The notes beneath the pieces were generated by a model. The model was not told the origin of the DNA. It did not search any database and saw only the letters and a list, made by a program, of their open reading frames with translations. Position numbers and translations under genes: made by a program. A stretch of 51,772 nt of DNA from JAKVCB01 sp963578605 (GTDB lineage Bacteria > Planctomycetota > Planctomycetia > Pirellulales > Lacipirellulaceae): NCBI GenBank assembly GCA_963578605.1, contig CAUZEA010000034.1, forward strand, positions 1 through 51,772. Reading direction: 5' to 3'. Positions 34,850 through 43,765 of this stretch are shown here, in pieces (the stretch's first letter is position 1; each line of letters opens with the position of its first letter).

Positions 34850-35629
34850 GTGAACAATATAGCTGATAATGCAGGAGCAAACGTGGGAGTTGTCACGGGT
34901 GCCAGTAAAGGCATTGGTCGGGCAATCGCATGCCGACTTGCTGAGGCGGGTTGGAACGTTGGCGTGAACTACCATTCCGATTTGGCCGGCGCCGAGGCGA
35001 CAGCAGAGAAAGTCCGCCAATTTGGCCAGCAGGCGTGGGTTCTTGGGGCAGATGTCGGTGACAGTGGACAGGTAGCCGCGATGTTTGCGGAGATCGTTCG
35101 GGAGGCGGGTCAGCTTTCTCTACTGGTGAATAATTCTGGCCGGCAAACCTGGGCATCGCTCTTGGAATTGCAAGAGGCCGACTGGGATCTCACGATCCGC
35201 ACCAACCTCAAGGGCACTTTTCTTTGCACCCAACATGCCGCCCGTTTGATGAGAGAAACGGGCGGAGTGATTGTCAATATAGGTTCCGGTTCCAATTCGC
35301 GGCCATTTCCCAAACTGGTCGACTACACTGCCTCGAAAGGGGGGATCGAGATGCTGACCAAGGTGTCGGCGGTCGAGTTGGGCCAATATGGCATTCGTGT
35401 TAATTGTGTGGCTCCCGGTGCCATCGAAGTCGAAAGAACCCAACATGAGGCACCCGATTACGCCAGAACCTGGGCACCACTCACCCCGCTGGGACGGGTC
35501 GGGCAAACAGGGGATGTGGCTGAGGTTGTGGCGTTTCTCGCCAGCGATGCCGCTCAGTTCGTGACGGCCCAGACGATTTACGTCGATGGTGGTTTAATGA
35601 CCAAGCCACAGTGGCCCTACGACTACTAA
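34850..35629 (+). CDS. Short-chain dehydrogenase/reductase
   Basis: 259 residues starting at GTG. Rossmann motif VTGASKGIGRAIA (from 15), NNSG, catalytic Ser in NIGSGSNSRP, and YTASKGG with the Tyr-x3-Lys pair; RVNCVAPGAIEVE and VTAQTIYVDGGL are standard C-terminal parts. Sequence is of the 3-oxoacyl-ACP reductase/glucose dehydrogenase type, substrate not determined. Asn after the first strand of the cofactor loop (VNYHSD) suggests NADPH. It ends beside a 17-bp minisatellite. Confidence 0.92.
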   Translation: MNNIADNAGANVGVVTGASKGIGRAIACRLAEAGWNVGVNYHSDLAGAEATAEKVRQFGQQAWVLGADVGDSGQVAAMFAEIVREAGQLSLLVNNSGRQTWASLLELQEADWDLTIRTNLKGTFLCTQHAARLMRETGGVIVNIGSGSNSRPFPKLVDYTASKGGIEMLTKVSAVELGQYGIRVNCVAPGAIEVERTQHEAPDYARTWAPLTPLGRVGQTGDVAEVVAFLASDAAQFVTAQTIYVDGGLMTKPQWPYDY

Positions 35630-35644
35630 GCGGGCAGGCAATCT

Positions 35645-35712
35645 GGGCGGGCAGGTAAGCTGGGCGGGCAGGTAAGCTGGGCGGGCAGGTAAGCTGGGCG
35701 GGCAGGTAAGCT
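35645..35712. repeat. 17-bp tandem repeat, four copies plus a degenerate one
   Basis: Four perfect copies of gggcgggcaggtaagct follow the dehydrogenase stop codon by 15 bp, preceded by a diverged partial copy at 35630-35644. The array is G-rich and carries no frame. Confidence 0.95.
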
Positions 35713-35781
35713 GGGCGGAGAAGTCGCCGTCGTGGCAGTTTTTTGGCGGCGTTAGTTGTTGCTGGTCGATTTTGAGCGCCG

Positions 35782-36414
35782 TCAGACAAGCCCTTTGCGT
35801 ACTGCCCAGACGGCAGCCTGCGTGCGGTCCGAAACACCAACTTTCCTCAAGATATGTTGCACGTGTTCCTTAACCGTTTCGTAACTTATTCCGAGAGCCT
35901 GGGCAATCTCTTTATTCGTGAGCCCGAAAGCGAGTTGTTTGAGAACTTCATTCTCTCGTCGGGTAAGTGGTGCCTCGACGTCGAGTGGTACGCGGGGCGT
36001 CATTAAGGCACCTGTCACGCGACGCAGTTCTTCGTGGGTCCAGATCGGTTCGCCACGTGAAGCGTCACAGATTTTGTCGATCAAGGTTTCGCGATCGACA
36101 CTTTTGAGCACATATCCGGACGCCCCGAGTGCAACGGCTCGCGCGATGTAAGTGGGATTGTTGTGGGTGGTAAACATGACCACCGGAAGATCGGGTTCGT
36201 CAACTTTAATTCTTGCCAGGCAGTTCAGGCCATCTATGTCCGGCAGGCTGACATCGAGCAATGCCAGATCGAGTTCGCACCGCCCAATGGTACTGAGTAC
36301 GTCGTTCCCGTTTTCAGCCTCGGCAACAACACGAATATCAGTATCTTTCAGCATTGACTTGATTCCCGCCCGCACGACTTCGTGGTTGTCTGCGATGAGG
36401 ATCTGAATAGCCAT
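35782..36414 (-). CDS. NarL/FixJ-type response regulator
   Basis: 210 residues: receiver domain with phospho-acceptor Asp54 (LLDVSLPDIDGL), acidic pair near ADNHE, conserved Thr (MFTTHNN) and Lys (YVLKSVD), then a LuxR-type HTH (LTRRENEVLKQLAFGLTNKEIAQALGISYETVKEHVQ region). It should activate or repress genes on signal from a histidine kinase, none of which is encoded nearby, so it is an orphan. A 920-bp gap lies upstream. Confidence 0.95.
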   Translation of the reverse strand: MAIQILIADNHEVVRAGIKSMLKDTDIRVVAEAENGNDVLSTIGRCELDLALLDVSLPDIDGLNCLARIKVDEPDLPVVMFTTHNNPTYIARAVALGASGYVLKSVDRETLIDKICDASRGEPIWTHEELRRVTGALMTPRVPLDVEAPLTRRENEVLKQLAFGLTNKEIAQALGISYETVKEHVQHILRKVGVSDRTQAAVWAVRKGLV

Positions 36415-37334
36415 AGGCGAAACTCTGCCGGCACCTTGTTTGAGCGATTAGAAAACCGGTATCTACACAAACGGGGAAGCGGTAGGGATACCCCTTTTGA
36501 CGGCGACTGCATTTTCTGGGTGATGCTTTAGTCTCTTTAGGAAAAACCCAGCAGGGACCTGTACTGTGCTAGCGTTCGCCGGTTGGATCAATTTAAAATT
36601 TTCGAGCAAGCACCACGTGGCCACGCAATCCATTGGCGAACAACGATTTAGTAAACAGATAAATCGAGTACGCGTTGGAAATAATGTGGTTTTTCACGCC
36701 GAAGTTGACTCGGATGGTTCAACCTGGGTGAATCAGTCCTCCCCCCTACTATAGGCACTCTAGCACGGCTCTCCATGGGGGCAAAGGAAATGGCGGCTCC
36801 ATTTTTGGTTTTTCGGATAACTGGACAACAGCGGCTGACATTCACACACAAAATCATTGACGAGTTTGTAAAAATCGTGTTACCCGGTGGTGTCGTGTGC
36901 CGGTTGAAATCATCCTGTTTCGTCGAACAGGTCACTTCTGAATGTGGGGTGCAATGGAGGCCCGAACCTCTTGGTAATAGTCATGGACGTTCGGCCAAGA
37001 CCAATTCTGGAAGTCACAGCAGGTTGCTAGCGAGTTCTGCATTGGGTCGGCAAGCAATTTTGTCGACCAACACGATTCAGGTTTACTTCGTGAGCCGGTT
37101 ATCCGATACTCATGCTCCGCAACGGCAGGTGGGTGACTTTAGGCGGCCTCTTGTGCATCGGCTAGAGCCTCTTGTGCATCGGCTAGAGCCTCTTGTGCAT
37201 CGGCTAGAGCCTCTTGTGCATCGGCTAGAGCCTCTTGTGCATCGGCTAGAGATTGTCGTGAGCGGCAGCCGTTGATGTCTTCCGATGTTTCAGCCTACTT
37301 TCGTTTGTCGAACACGATGGGAGATCAGTAAACA
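36415..37334. other. 920-bp intergenic region with a 21-bp minisatellite
   Basis: No convincing gene. A 166-codon frame (36775-37275) exists only because the 21-bp repeat is a multiple of three and lacks stops; it has no recognisable sequence. The left side holds the promoter of the response regulator (minus strand), the right side that of the isomerase-like gene. Confidence 0.5.
37146..37250. repeat. 21-bp tandem repeat, five perfect copies
   Basis: Units at 37146, 37167, 37188, 37209 and 37230, each holding gcctcttgtgcatcggct. The array ends about 85 bp before the sugar isomerase-like gene and so could affect its promoter spacing. Confidence 0.96.
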
Positions 37335-38156
37335 ATGCGGCAGCTGTCCATGAGTGAGATCACGACTTATCGTTGGTCGTTCGATCAAGATGTTGAGAAC
37401 TTTCAAGAATCTGGTTACGAGTCGATTAGCGTCTGGCTGCAAAAGTTAACGGATTTTGGTGAGGAAAACGGGATCGATCTTCTGGCTGCAAGTTCCTTGC
37501 AAGTTTCCAGTATGTTGTGGTCTGGCGGATTTACCGGGAGTGATGGACGCTCTTTTCTGGAAAGCGTCAAAGAGACGATTCACGCTTTACGACTTAGCGC
37601 AGCAGTCGAGGCAGGCTGCCTTGTCATTTACACCGGGGGTCGGAACAACCATACCCTTCGTCACGCGAATCGACTGGTGCGGACCGCCCTGGACGAATTG
37701 CTCCCGATTGCCGAGGTCGTTGAGGTACCGCTGGCGATTGAGCCCATGCATCCAGCTTGCGCAACGGAATGGACCTTTCTCACCGATCTTGAGCAAACAC
37801 TCGATTTGGTTCAGCAGTATGATACCCCCTACTTGAAAATGGTGTGCGACACGTACCATTTTTCGCTGGAGCAGTGCGGGCCATCCCTGCTCGCCCGGTT
37901 GATGCCGCGGCTCGCACTGATTCACCTTGGGGATCGACAGCTGCCGCCAAGTATCGACCATGATCGTTGCCTGTTGGGCACCGGGCAGCTCCCTTTGGGG
38001 AAGACCATCGCCACGGCCATTGAGGCCGGCTACGAGGGCGATTTCGACGTGAAGTTGATGGGGTACGAGATTGAACCAACCAGCTATTGGACGATTCTCG
38101 AACAATCTCAGCTCGCTTTTGCTAGGTTCATGTCTGCCTGTCCGCAACTCAGTTAA
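37335..38156 (+). CDS. Sugar phosphate isomerase/epimerase-like TIM-barrel protein
   Basis: 273 residues of the xylose isomerase-like AP endonuclease 2 fold. Metal ligands of this fold are visible: Glu in LAIEPMHP, Asp and His in MVCDTYHF, His in ALIHLGDRQ, and Glu late in GYEIEPTSYW. An early WSFDQDVENFQESGYESISVW strand-helix begins the barrel. It probably isomerises a sugar or cyclitol; the reaction is not known. Start ATG 37335 has GGGAGATCAG upstream; ATG 37350 is the alternative. arfB follows after 44 bp. Confidence 0.82.
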   Translation: MRQLSMSEITTYRWSFDQDVENFQESGYESISVWLQKLTDFGEENGIDLLAASSLQVSSMLWSGGFTGSDGRSFLESVKETIHALRLSAAVEAGCLVIYTGGRNNHTLRHANRLVRTALDELLPIAEVVEVPLAIEPMHPACATEWTFLTDLEQTLDLVQQYDTPYLKMVCDTYHFSLEQCGPSLLARLMPRLALIHLGDRQLPPSIDHDRCLLGTGQLPLGKTIATAIEAGYEGDFDVKLMGYEIEPTSYWTILEQSQLAFARFMSACPQLS

Positions 38157-38200
38157 CGCCCGCGGCTGCAGAATCTGATGTCGTCGCATGTTCTCGATCC

Positions 38201-38641
38201 ATGGCCGTACTGCCCCCGCTTGTCGTAACTGACCAGATTACAATTCCCCGCTCTGAGTTCCATTTGACGTTCGTCCGGAGTTCGGGGCCGGGCGGGCAAA
38301 ACGTGAACAAAACGAGCACCAAGGTCGTCTTGCGGTGGAGTGTTACGGAGTCGGAGAGTCTTCCCGAGGAGGTGCGGCAACGCTTTCTGGCCCGCTATCC
38401 ACGCCGGATTACCGAGAGCGGGGAATTGGTGCTCACCAGCGAGCGGTATCGCCAGCAGGGCCGCAATATTGAGGACTGCCTGCAGAAGGTGAGGGGCTTG
38501 ATCCTGGCGGTCGCCCAGCCGCCGAGGGTTCGCAAGAAAAAACGCCGGTCGAAAGCATCGAAGGAGGCCCGTTTGCGCGAAAAACGGGCGATCTCTGACA
38601 GAAAGCGTTCCCGCCAGCCACCCGACTCGCAGGGCCAGTGA
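38201..38641 (+). CDS. arfB: Peptidyl-tRNA hydrolase ArfB-like (GGQ release factor domain)
   Basis: 146 residues. The catalytic GGQ is at 31-33 in SSGPGGQNVNKTSTKVVLRW. There is no codon-recognition domain; the C-terminus is strongly basic (RVRKKKRRSKASKEARLREKR), the tail that ArfB inserts into the empty mRNA channel of stalled ribosomes. It releases peptides from non-stop ribosomes. No ssrA/smpB is in the window. Confidence 0.92.
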   Translation: MAVLPPLVVTDQITIPRSEFHLTFVRSSGPGGQNVNKTSTKVVLRWSVTESESLPEEVRQRFLARYPRRITESGELVLTSERYRQQGRNIEDCLQKVRGLILAVAQPPRVRKKKRRSKASKEARLREKRAISDRKRSRQPPDSQGQ

Positions 38642-38884
38642 CCCTGCTTCGAGCCACTCGGGCAGCGACAGCTTGTCCAATCTTCAAAGCAGTGCTCGGG
38701 TTGAGACCGTGGAACTGCCTGTTGCAGGCCCGGTTTTCACACAGCTAATACCGCGGCGAGGCTGCAGCTGGTCACTTTTTGGAGAAATTAAAGGGGAATG
38801 GTGTGAATTGGACGCTGATCGCGTACACTAGAAATTCGGGAGAACACAGGATGGAATCCGCGTTGGGAGCTGTTGTCGGACTTG

Positions 38885-38931
38885 GCTTCTGAGGGTTGGA
38901 AAGAGACTTGTGCTTCTGAGGGTTGGAAAGA
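38885..38931. repeat. 20-bp direct repeat in the leader of the surface protein gene
   Basis: Two identical 20-bp units (38885-38904 and 38912-38931), reading gcttctgagggttggaaaga, separated by 7 bp. The right copy ends at the ribosome-binding region (AAGAAGGG) of the gene starting at 38943, so the duplication has copied part of the leader. Confidence 0.95.
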
Positions 38932-38942
38932 AGGGTTTAGTG

Positions 38943-41036
38943 ATGAGACATCTGAAGAACTTGCTTCTTAGCTTGGCCCTGTTGGGATTGGTTTCTAGAG
39001 CTAGTGCAGATGATTTCAGCGACGACTTCGAGTCTTACGGTGCAACTTCGGCATCAGAGATTGCCCTGACCGGTCAGGGTGGCTGGCTAACCGCCGATGG
39101 AGTTGATCAGAGCCCTCCGGACAGTTCAGGTGCTTATGTCCATGAAGACTATGGGGTGGGCGATTCGGATGGACTTTATTTCAAGCCGGGGGCCCCTTAC
39201 CAGCACCTTGCCCACAGTGTGGGCTCGCTGGCCGCTGGTGATCAGGTCAGCCTGAGTTTCCAGATATCGCATGCGGCAGGCTTTACCGAACTTTGGATTG
39301 GCGATAACAGGCACGTCACGGGCGATAGCGCAGGCGATGAAGTGGCCATGCATGTCGAAATGGGTGTCAGCGGTGCAAATATGTACTACTACAACCTGAT
39401 CCAGGATTCGCCGAACAAGAGTCAGACGGGCAATATTGAACTGGCCGAGGGCGCGGCCGGACAGCGAGGCCAGTGGGCCGAGGTTCGCATGACACTCGAC
39501 AAAGTGGGAGGGGAAACGACCTGGGGACTCGATACGGCCACCGTCGAGGCGCGTAACATCACCCTCGACACACCCTTTCAGACGCTTGGCAGCTTTCCGA
39601 TGAACACCCAGGGTATCGGCTGGGACGATCTGTACCTTGTGCTGGGTGGGCAATCCGGGAGTGAAGAGTCGCACATCACCCTGTTCGACAACCTCAGCCT
39701 GGAGGCCAGCGCCGGGGTACTCAATCGGCACACCTGGCAGGCCAATGGAGTGGGAGATTGGTCCAGTCCTCTAAGTTGGCTGCCAAGTCGCGTCCCCACC
39801 GAAAGTTCACAGACAGTCCTGTTCGGGGCTCCCGCATCGATTACCGATCCGACCGTGGCGGTGGTCACCAGCCCGGTTGCCGTTAACCGTATTGAATTTA
39901 ACAGCGCGGTGCAGCCCTATGTAGTAGCGGGCTACGAAAGTGTGACCCTGGCGACTGACCCGGATGATGCCGAAGACCCCGAAGATGCCTTTGGGCCCCC
40001 GTCGCTGGGGGTATATGGTGGGCTGGGGCACCAGTTTCAGGCCGTGGTGAACCTGGCGGACGATACGACCGCCGATGTTGGGGCGGGCACCACTTTGAGT
40101 TTTAACAACGCGCTGAACCTTGCGGGCAACACCCTTTTGAAGACGGGTGAGGGAACCGTACTGATCAACAACGTGTTGAATTCTGGTGGCGGTAACGTGG
40201 ATGTACAGAGCGGGACCGTCTCGGGGGCGGGAACGATTGGCGGTAATCTGACCAATGCCAGTGGATCGATTGCCCCGGGCATGAGCCCAGGCAAGTTGAC
40301 CGTTGGTGGTGACTTTCAGCAGCAGGCCGCCGGTACGTTGCAAATTGAAATCGGTGGCATGACGCAGGGTGAACAATACGATGTGCTGGCGGTCAATGGG
40401 AGCGCAACAGTCAACGGTACCCTGGAGGTTTCGCTCATTGAGGGGTTCAGTCCACCCGGAGGCCAGGAGTTTACCGTGCTTACTTCGGCCGTGCTTACCG
40501 ACGAAGGTTTGACGCTTGCTGGACCGTCGGCAGAGTTTTTCAGTCTTGTGGTCAACGGCTCGGACCTTGTTCTCCGGTCAGCTGGTAGTGCCATTCCTGG
40601 GGATTACAACGGGAATGGCCAGGTCGATGCAGCTGATTACACGGTTTGGCGAGACACCTTCGGCCAGAGTGTGACTCCCGGGACTGGTGCCGATGGTGTT
40701 ATCAACGAGCACGACTATACGATGTGGTTTGCCCGTTTTGGGAATTCCGGCACGGGAGCCGGCCAGGCAGTGCCGGAGCCGGCAGGTCCCGATTTCTTGT
40801 GGTGGCATCAACAACGGGTATTGTGGTTGCGGACTTTACCAACCGGGGGAGAATTCTACGATGGTCCAGACAAGCCGGTATGCCCTGGTTCCCGGGTGGG
40901 AAAGCAGCCGCTCGATGCGATGGAAAATGACTTTGAGCCGGGGCGTCCCGACCGTTTTTCCCCACCCGGGTTAAGGACTTCTATTTGCCGTGTAACCCCT
41001 AACCTATTCTCTGAAAAAGGGTTACGCGTTCTCTGA
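38943..41036 (+). CDS. Exported surface protein with beta-repeats, dockerin-type repeat and VPEP motif; 3' end probably frameshifted
   Basis: 697 residues from ATG 38943 (GAAGGG upstream). A signal peptide (MRHLKNLLLSLALLGLV, ending ASA) is followed by a lectin/laminin-G-like region (DFSDDFESYGA... FDNLSLEA, to about 270), then autotransporter-like beta-repeats (NTLLKTGEGTVLINN, GTVSGAGTIGGNLTN, GSIAPGMSPGKLTVGG). Next comes a dockerin type I pair (GDYNGNGQVDAADYTVWRD and GVINEHDYTMW) and VPEPAG at 40770. After VPEPAG the expected short membrane span and Arg tail are not in frame: the frame continues as non-hydrophobic sequence for about 80 residues. In the -1 frame FLVVASTTGIVVADFTNRGR follows at once, so a one-base loss there is likely. 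Role: cell-surface or exported carbohydrate-associated protein, function unknown. Confidence 0.8.
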   Translation: MRHLKNLLLSLALLGLVSRASADDFSDDFESYGATSASEIALTGQGGWLTADGVDQSPPDSSGAYVHEDYGVGDSDGLYFKPGAPYQHLAHSVGSLAAGDQVSLSFQISHAAGFTELWIGDNRHVTGDSAGDEVAMHVEMGVSGANMYYYNLIQDSPNKSQTGNIELAEGAAGQRGQWAEVRMTLDKVGGETTWGLDTATVEARNITLDTPFQTLGSFPMNTQGIGWDDLYLVLGGQSGSEESHITLFDNLSLEASAGVLNRHTWQANGVGDWSSPLSWLPSRVPTESSQTVLFGAPASITDPTVAVVTSPVAVNRIEFNSAVQPYVVAGYESVTLATDPDDAEDPEDAFGPPSLGVYGGLGHQFQAVVNLADDTTADVGAGTTLSFNNALNLAGNTLLKTGEGTVLINNVLNSGGGNVDVQSGTVSGAGTIGGNLTNASGSIAPGMSPGKLTVGGDFQQQAAGTLQIEIGGMTQGEQYDVLAVNGSATVNGTLEVSLIEGFSPPGGQEFTVLTSAVLTDEGLTLAGPSAEFFSLVVNGSDLVLRSAGSAIPGDYNGNGQVDAADYTVWRDTFGQSVTPGTGADGVINEHDYTMWFARFGNSGTGAGQAVPEPAGPDFLWWHQQRVLWLRTLPTGGEFYDGPDKPVCPGSRVGKQPLDAMENDFEPGRPDRFSPPGLRTSICRVTPNLFSEKGLRVL

Positions 41037-41050
41037 AAAAGGGTTACGCG
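41007..41050. repeat. 22-bp direct repeat, two adjacent copies
   Basis: Identical units at 41007-41028 and 41029-41050, each with tctctgaaaaagggttacgc. The stop codon of the surface protein frame (41034-41036) lies in the second copy. Confidence 0.95.
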
Positions 41051-41353
41051 TTTTCCAGGGGTCGGTTCCCAGGCCGTCAGTTTTCGAGGTGCCTACGGGA
41101 TCGTCAAGCGGTTATATTGGATCGTACCCGCTCACGAGTTGCGGGGGGAGATATGCAGTCCGGTGCTTGTCTGCCATGGTTGGTCCCGTGAGGATCCATC
41201 TTCTTTTCTTAATCAGCCCAGAGAGCGCCATTTGCAAAACGGGGTCCTTATCGTCGGGTGAGCCGTTAAAGAGGTGTTTGCGTTAGGCGTCGAGCCCGGA
41301 CGGATTCGCCTGAATCAGCTTTCGCCATGGCCGATGGCGTGGGGGAAATGACA

Positions 41354-41818
41354 ATGGTCACTTGGCAAATTGGATCTACTGCCTCGGCTTGCTGGATCGA
41401 ACACCAGATCCTGGAGCATGTGAAGCAGGCATTGCGTGTCACACTGGAGTGGAAGGCTCCCGCTGTGAGCTTGCCCCACAAAATGTCGAGTGTGGCCTTT
41501 ACCCTCAAGTCGTTCCAGCGCCATTTAGAGCGACTGATGGCCATTGAGGAAGAAGGTGGCTACATGACGCTGGTCTCGGAAGCCCATCCGCATCTGCAAC
41601 AGCGGATCGATTATCTCGCACACGACCACGAACGTTTTCGCCGGCAGATACACGATATTGTTCCTTACATCGAGGAGCTTCGCGAGTGGCAACCAGTAGA
41701 GTTTGTGGAAGTTTGTGGCGAGATTTTTCTGCTGCTGGACGAGGTCGATTCCCATGACGAGCAGGAGATCTCTCTCTTGCAGGATTCGCTTTTGTTAGAC
41801 GACGGAGGTGAGGGATAG
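41354..41818 (+). CDS. Hemerythrin-like (HHE) protein
   Basis: 154 residues if the ATG at 41354 is used (GTGGGGGAAATGACA upstream); ATG 41327 is the alternative. Helical throughout. His/Glu spacing resembles hemerythrin cation-binding helices: LQHV-like EHQILEHVKQAL near the start, HLERLMAIEEEGG, YLAHDHERFRRQI, and DSHDEQEISLLQDS near the end. Such domains bind a di-iron centre and sense or store O2 or NO. No partner domain is fused. Assignment by pattern only. Confidence 0.6.
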   Translation: MVTWQIGSTASACWIEHQILEHVKQALRVTLEWKAPAVSLPHKMSSVAFTLKSFQRHLERLMAIEEEGGYMTLVSEAHPHLQQRIDYLAHDHERFRRQIHDIVPYIEELREWQPVEFVEVCGEIFLLLDEVDSHDEQEISLLQDSLLLDDGGEG

Positions 41819-41964
41819 GGGATCTGGAAGGATTTTTATTGTGCAGCTATTGCCAGGAAATCTCTCCCAGATCACATCTCGCATGAAAGCTGCTTTTGAG
41901 CGTACAATAGGTTGTTAGCGGTACCACACGGGGATGCTGGTGCGGCCAGACTATTGGGTGCGCT

Positions 41965-42711
41965 ATGGGCAAGCGAAAGAAATATCTGGACGACCTCTTC
42001 GAGGAGTTTCCCTACACCTTTGGTGAAGTTTGCGCCCGAAAAATCAAGGGGAAGGACGGGCGTTCTCTTGTCCAATTGCGGATCGATATGGGGATCTTGC
42101 AGTTAGAATCGTCGGGCCGGCCCGACGGGGCCCGTCCTGAGGGCTTTGACACCTATTACGACTACCTCGTCGCACAGCGAGTCGAAGAGGGTGACGGGTT
42201 CGCGCTGGATGAAGATCGTTGCCTGGAGATCGATCGTGAATTTGTACAGTTTTTTCACCGGAGGATAAGCTGGCTGGCGTTGCGTGAGTTTGCTGCCGCG
42301 GTTGTCGATGCCGATCACACACTCGCTTTAATGGATTTAAGCTCAGCGCACCCGCCGGAAGAGAGTTGGGTGGCGATGCACGAGCAGTATCGCCCGTTTG
42401 TGATGTTTCATCGCACTCAGGCAGCGGCTCTGGTCGAGTTGGAGGGCGAGCGGCCCGACTCGGCGGTCGAGGCGATTGACCTTGGGTTGGAGAAAATTCG
42501 CCGGGTCTTCGCAGATCATGATGCCGAAGACCATTTTGAGACTGACGAGTTGGTCAAGAAACTATTGGAGATGAAACAGTCCATCGTTGATGAATATGCG
42601 GTTGAACCATCACTTACCGATCAGCTTGCAGCAGCAATTGCCGACGAACAATATGAGTTGGCAGCTGAAATTCGGGATAAGATCGCCGACTACAAACCAC
42701 CGGAAGTCTGA
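41965..42711 (+). CDS. Protein with C-terminal UVR (UvrB/UvrC) motif
   Basis: 248 residues. The C-terminus (LTDQLAAAIADEQYELAAEI, then RDKIADYK) is a UVR motif, the helical hairpin by which UvrB binds UvrC and which also occurs in McsA-type proteins. The rest (FGEVCARKIKGKDGRSLVQLRIDMGILQLE, then FDTYYDYLVAQRVEEGDGF, then helical DADHTLALMDLS...) is not recognised. There are no zinc Cys pairs, so it is not McsA. It may be a regulator or adaptor; the UVR call is firm, the function unknown. Confidence 0.75.
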   Translation: MGKRKKYLDDLFEEFPYTFGEVCARKIKGKDGRSLVQLRIDMGILQLESSGRPDGARPEGFDTYYDYLVAQRVEEGDGFALDEDRCLEIDREFVQFFHRRISWLALREFAAAVVDADHTLALMDLSSAHPPEESWVAMHEQYRPFVMFHRTQAAALVELEGERPDSAVEAIDLGLEKIRRVFADHDAEDHFETDELVKKLLEMKQSIVDEYAVEPSLTDQLAAAIADEQYELAAEIRDKIADYKPPEV

Positions 42712-43270
42712 ACTCGCGAAAATCCCAGTTTGTCGAGAGGTTGTGTCCAGTTCAATCCGGCGGGCCAACTTCAATGGTGCACCGTCTGGCCGGGCAGCAC
42801 GTTTGCAGTAAACTGGCTTGTCCTTTCTGATCTCCATATTCGCTTTTTGCTGGGCACTTTCCCAACAAGCGATGCACCGCTGGTTACGCTTTTTGTGGCC
42901 GAACCTGGTTGAGTCAGGCCATCGTCACCGGCGGAGGTGGTCTGGCCCTGTCGCGACGGCGCCGAGTTTCAGAAGACTCGAAGAGCCGCGCCGAGCTCTG
43001 CCAGCACTTCCCTTTCCCGACTGATTTTCAATTCCCTTGTAAGTGTTCACCAAGTCGCGGTGCACGATAGCACTGCTGGCGAGTGTCGCAACATCACTGA
43101 GGGACAGGGACTTACATGAATTGGGAATTTTGCAGCCAACATTGGCACGCCTTCTGCGTACCAAGAGAGCCAACCACGGGGCTGTCACGGATGTTCCCGG
43201 ATGCTTGTCTCGCAAAATGTTAACTTGCGGGGGCACGTCTTTTCATCACAAACGTTCAAGGGAGTGTGTC
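42712..43270. other. 559-bp leader region of csrA, no gene seen
   Basis: No convincing frame before the ATG at 43271; an open frame from 43043 runs into csrA but its first 76 residues are not family-like. The region just before the start (AAGGGAGTGTGTC) includes GGA, as expected for a CsrA-autoregulated leader, and several GGA triplets lie upstream (such as cacggatgttcccggatgc). Confidence 0.45.
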
Positions 43271-43633
43271 ATGCTAGTTCTCACACGGAAGCAACAGGAA
43301 AAGATTTGTATTGGCGACGAGATCGTAATCACCCTACTCAGAGTGAAAGGCAAGTCGGTTCGACTTGGAATTGAAGCTCCGGATAAGGTTTGCGTACTTA
43401 GAGGCGAATTGTTGTTTGACGCCTCTGCCGACGAAGAGCCGGCTTCCAACTCAGGAAATGCGACGAAAACGACTCGGAAGCCAGCGTTCGAAACGGCCCG
43501 GAAGTGTGAAAAAGGGGACACCCGGCAAGTCGACACCACTCACCCCGGGCAGCCTGTGGCGTTGCCGCGGACAAATGTTTGCCACTTCCAAATACCACGG
43601 GAGAGATGTCCGCAGGCGATGGCTTCGCTGTAG
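43271..43633 (+). CDS. csrA: CsrA-like translational regulator with long C-terminal tail
   Basis: 120 residues. The N-terminal 55 match CsrA: MLVLTRKQQEKICIGDEI, then ITLLRVKGKSVRLGIEAP, then VCVLRGELLF. Arg44-equivalent (in LRGEL), which contacts the GGA loop, is kept; the usual Gly of RKxGE is Gln (RKQQE). A tail of 65 residues is polar and unstructured-looking (TKTTRKPAFETARKC...) and not like other CsrA tails. Binds GGA motifs in mRNA leaders. Ribosome site AAGGGAG lies 6 nt before the ATG. A second csrA lies at 48626. Confidence 0.88.
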   Translation: MLVLTRKQQEKICIGDEIVITLLRVKGKSVRLGIEAPDKVCVLRGELLFDASADEEPASNSGNATKTTRKPAFETARKCEKGDTRQVDTTHPGQPVALPRTNVCHFQIPRERCPQAMASL

Positions 43634-43669
43634 AACGATTGCGGGGCACTGTTGGCAAATCGCGCCCGC

Positions 43670-43739
43670 CGTGTAAGGACAACCGTGTAAGGACAACCGT
43701 GTAAGGACAACCGTGTAAGGACAACCGTGTAAGGACAAC
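43670..43739. repeat. 14-bp tandem repeat, five perfect copies
   Basis: Five copies of cgtgtaaggacaac head to tail between the csrA stop and the end of the lipoprotein hydrolase gene on the other strand. No spacers. It lies in a convergent gap, where it cannot affect a promoter. Confidence 0.97.
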
Positions 43740-43765
43740 GCGGTTCGGGTAACACCAGCAAATCA

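Noticed and set aside
37146..37250. CRISPR array
   Set aside because: Copies are directly adjacent with no spacers, and no cas gene is in the window. The same holds for the other tandem repeats.
36775..37275. 166-codon open frame containing the 21-bp repeat
   Set aside because: Open only because the repeat unit is a multiple of three; no domain or start signals.
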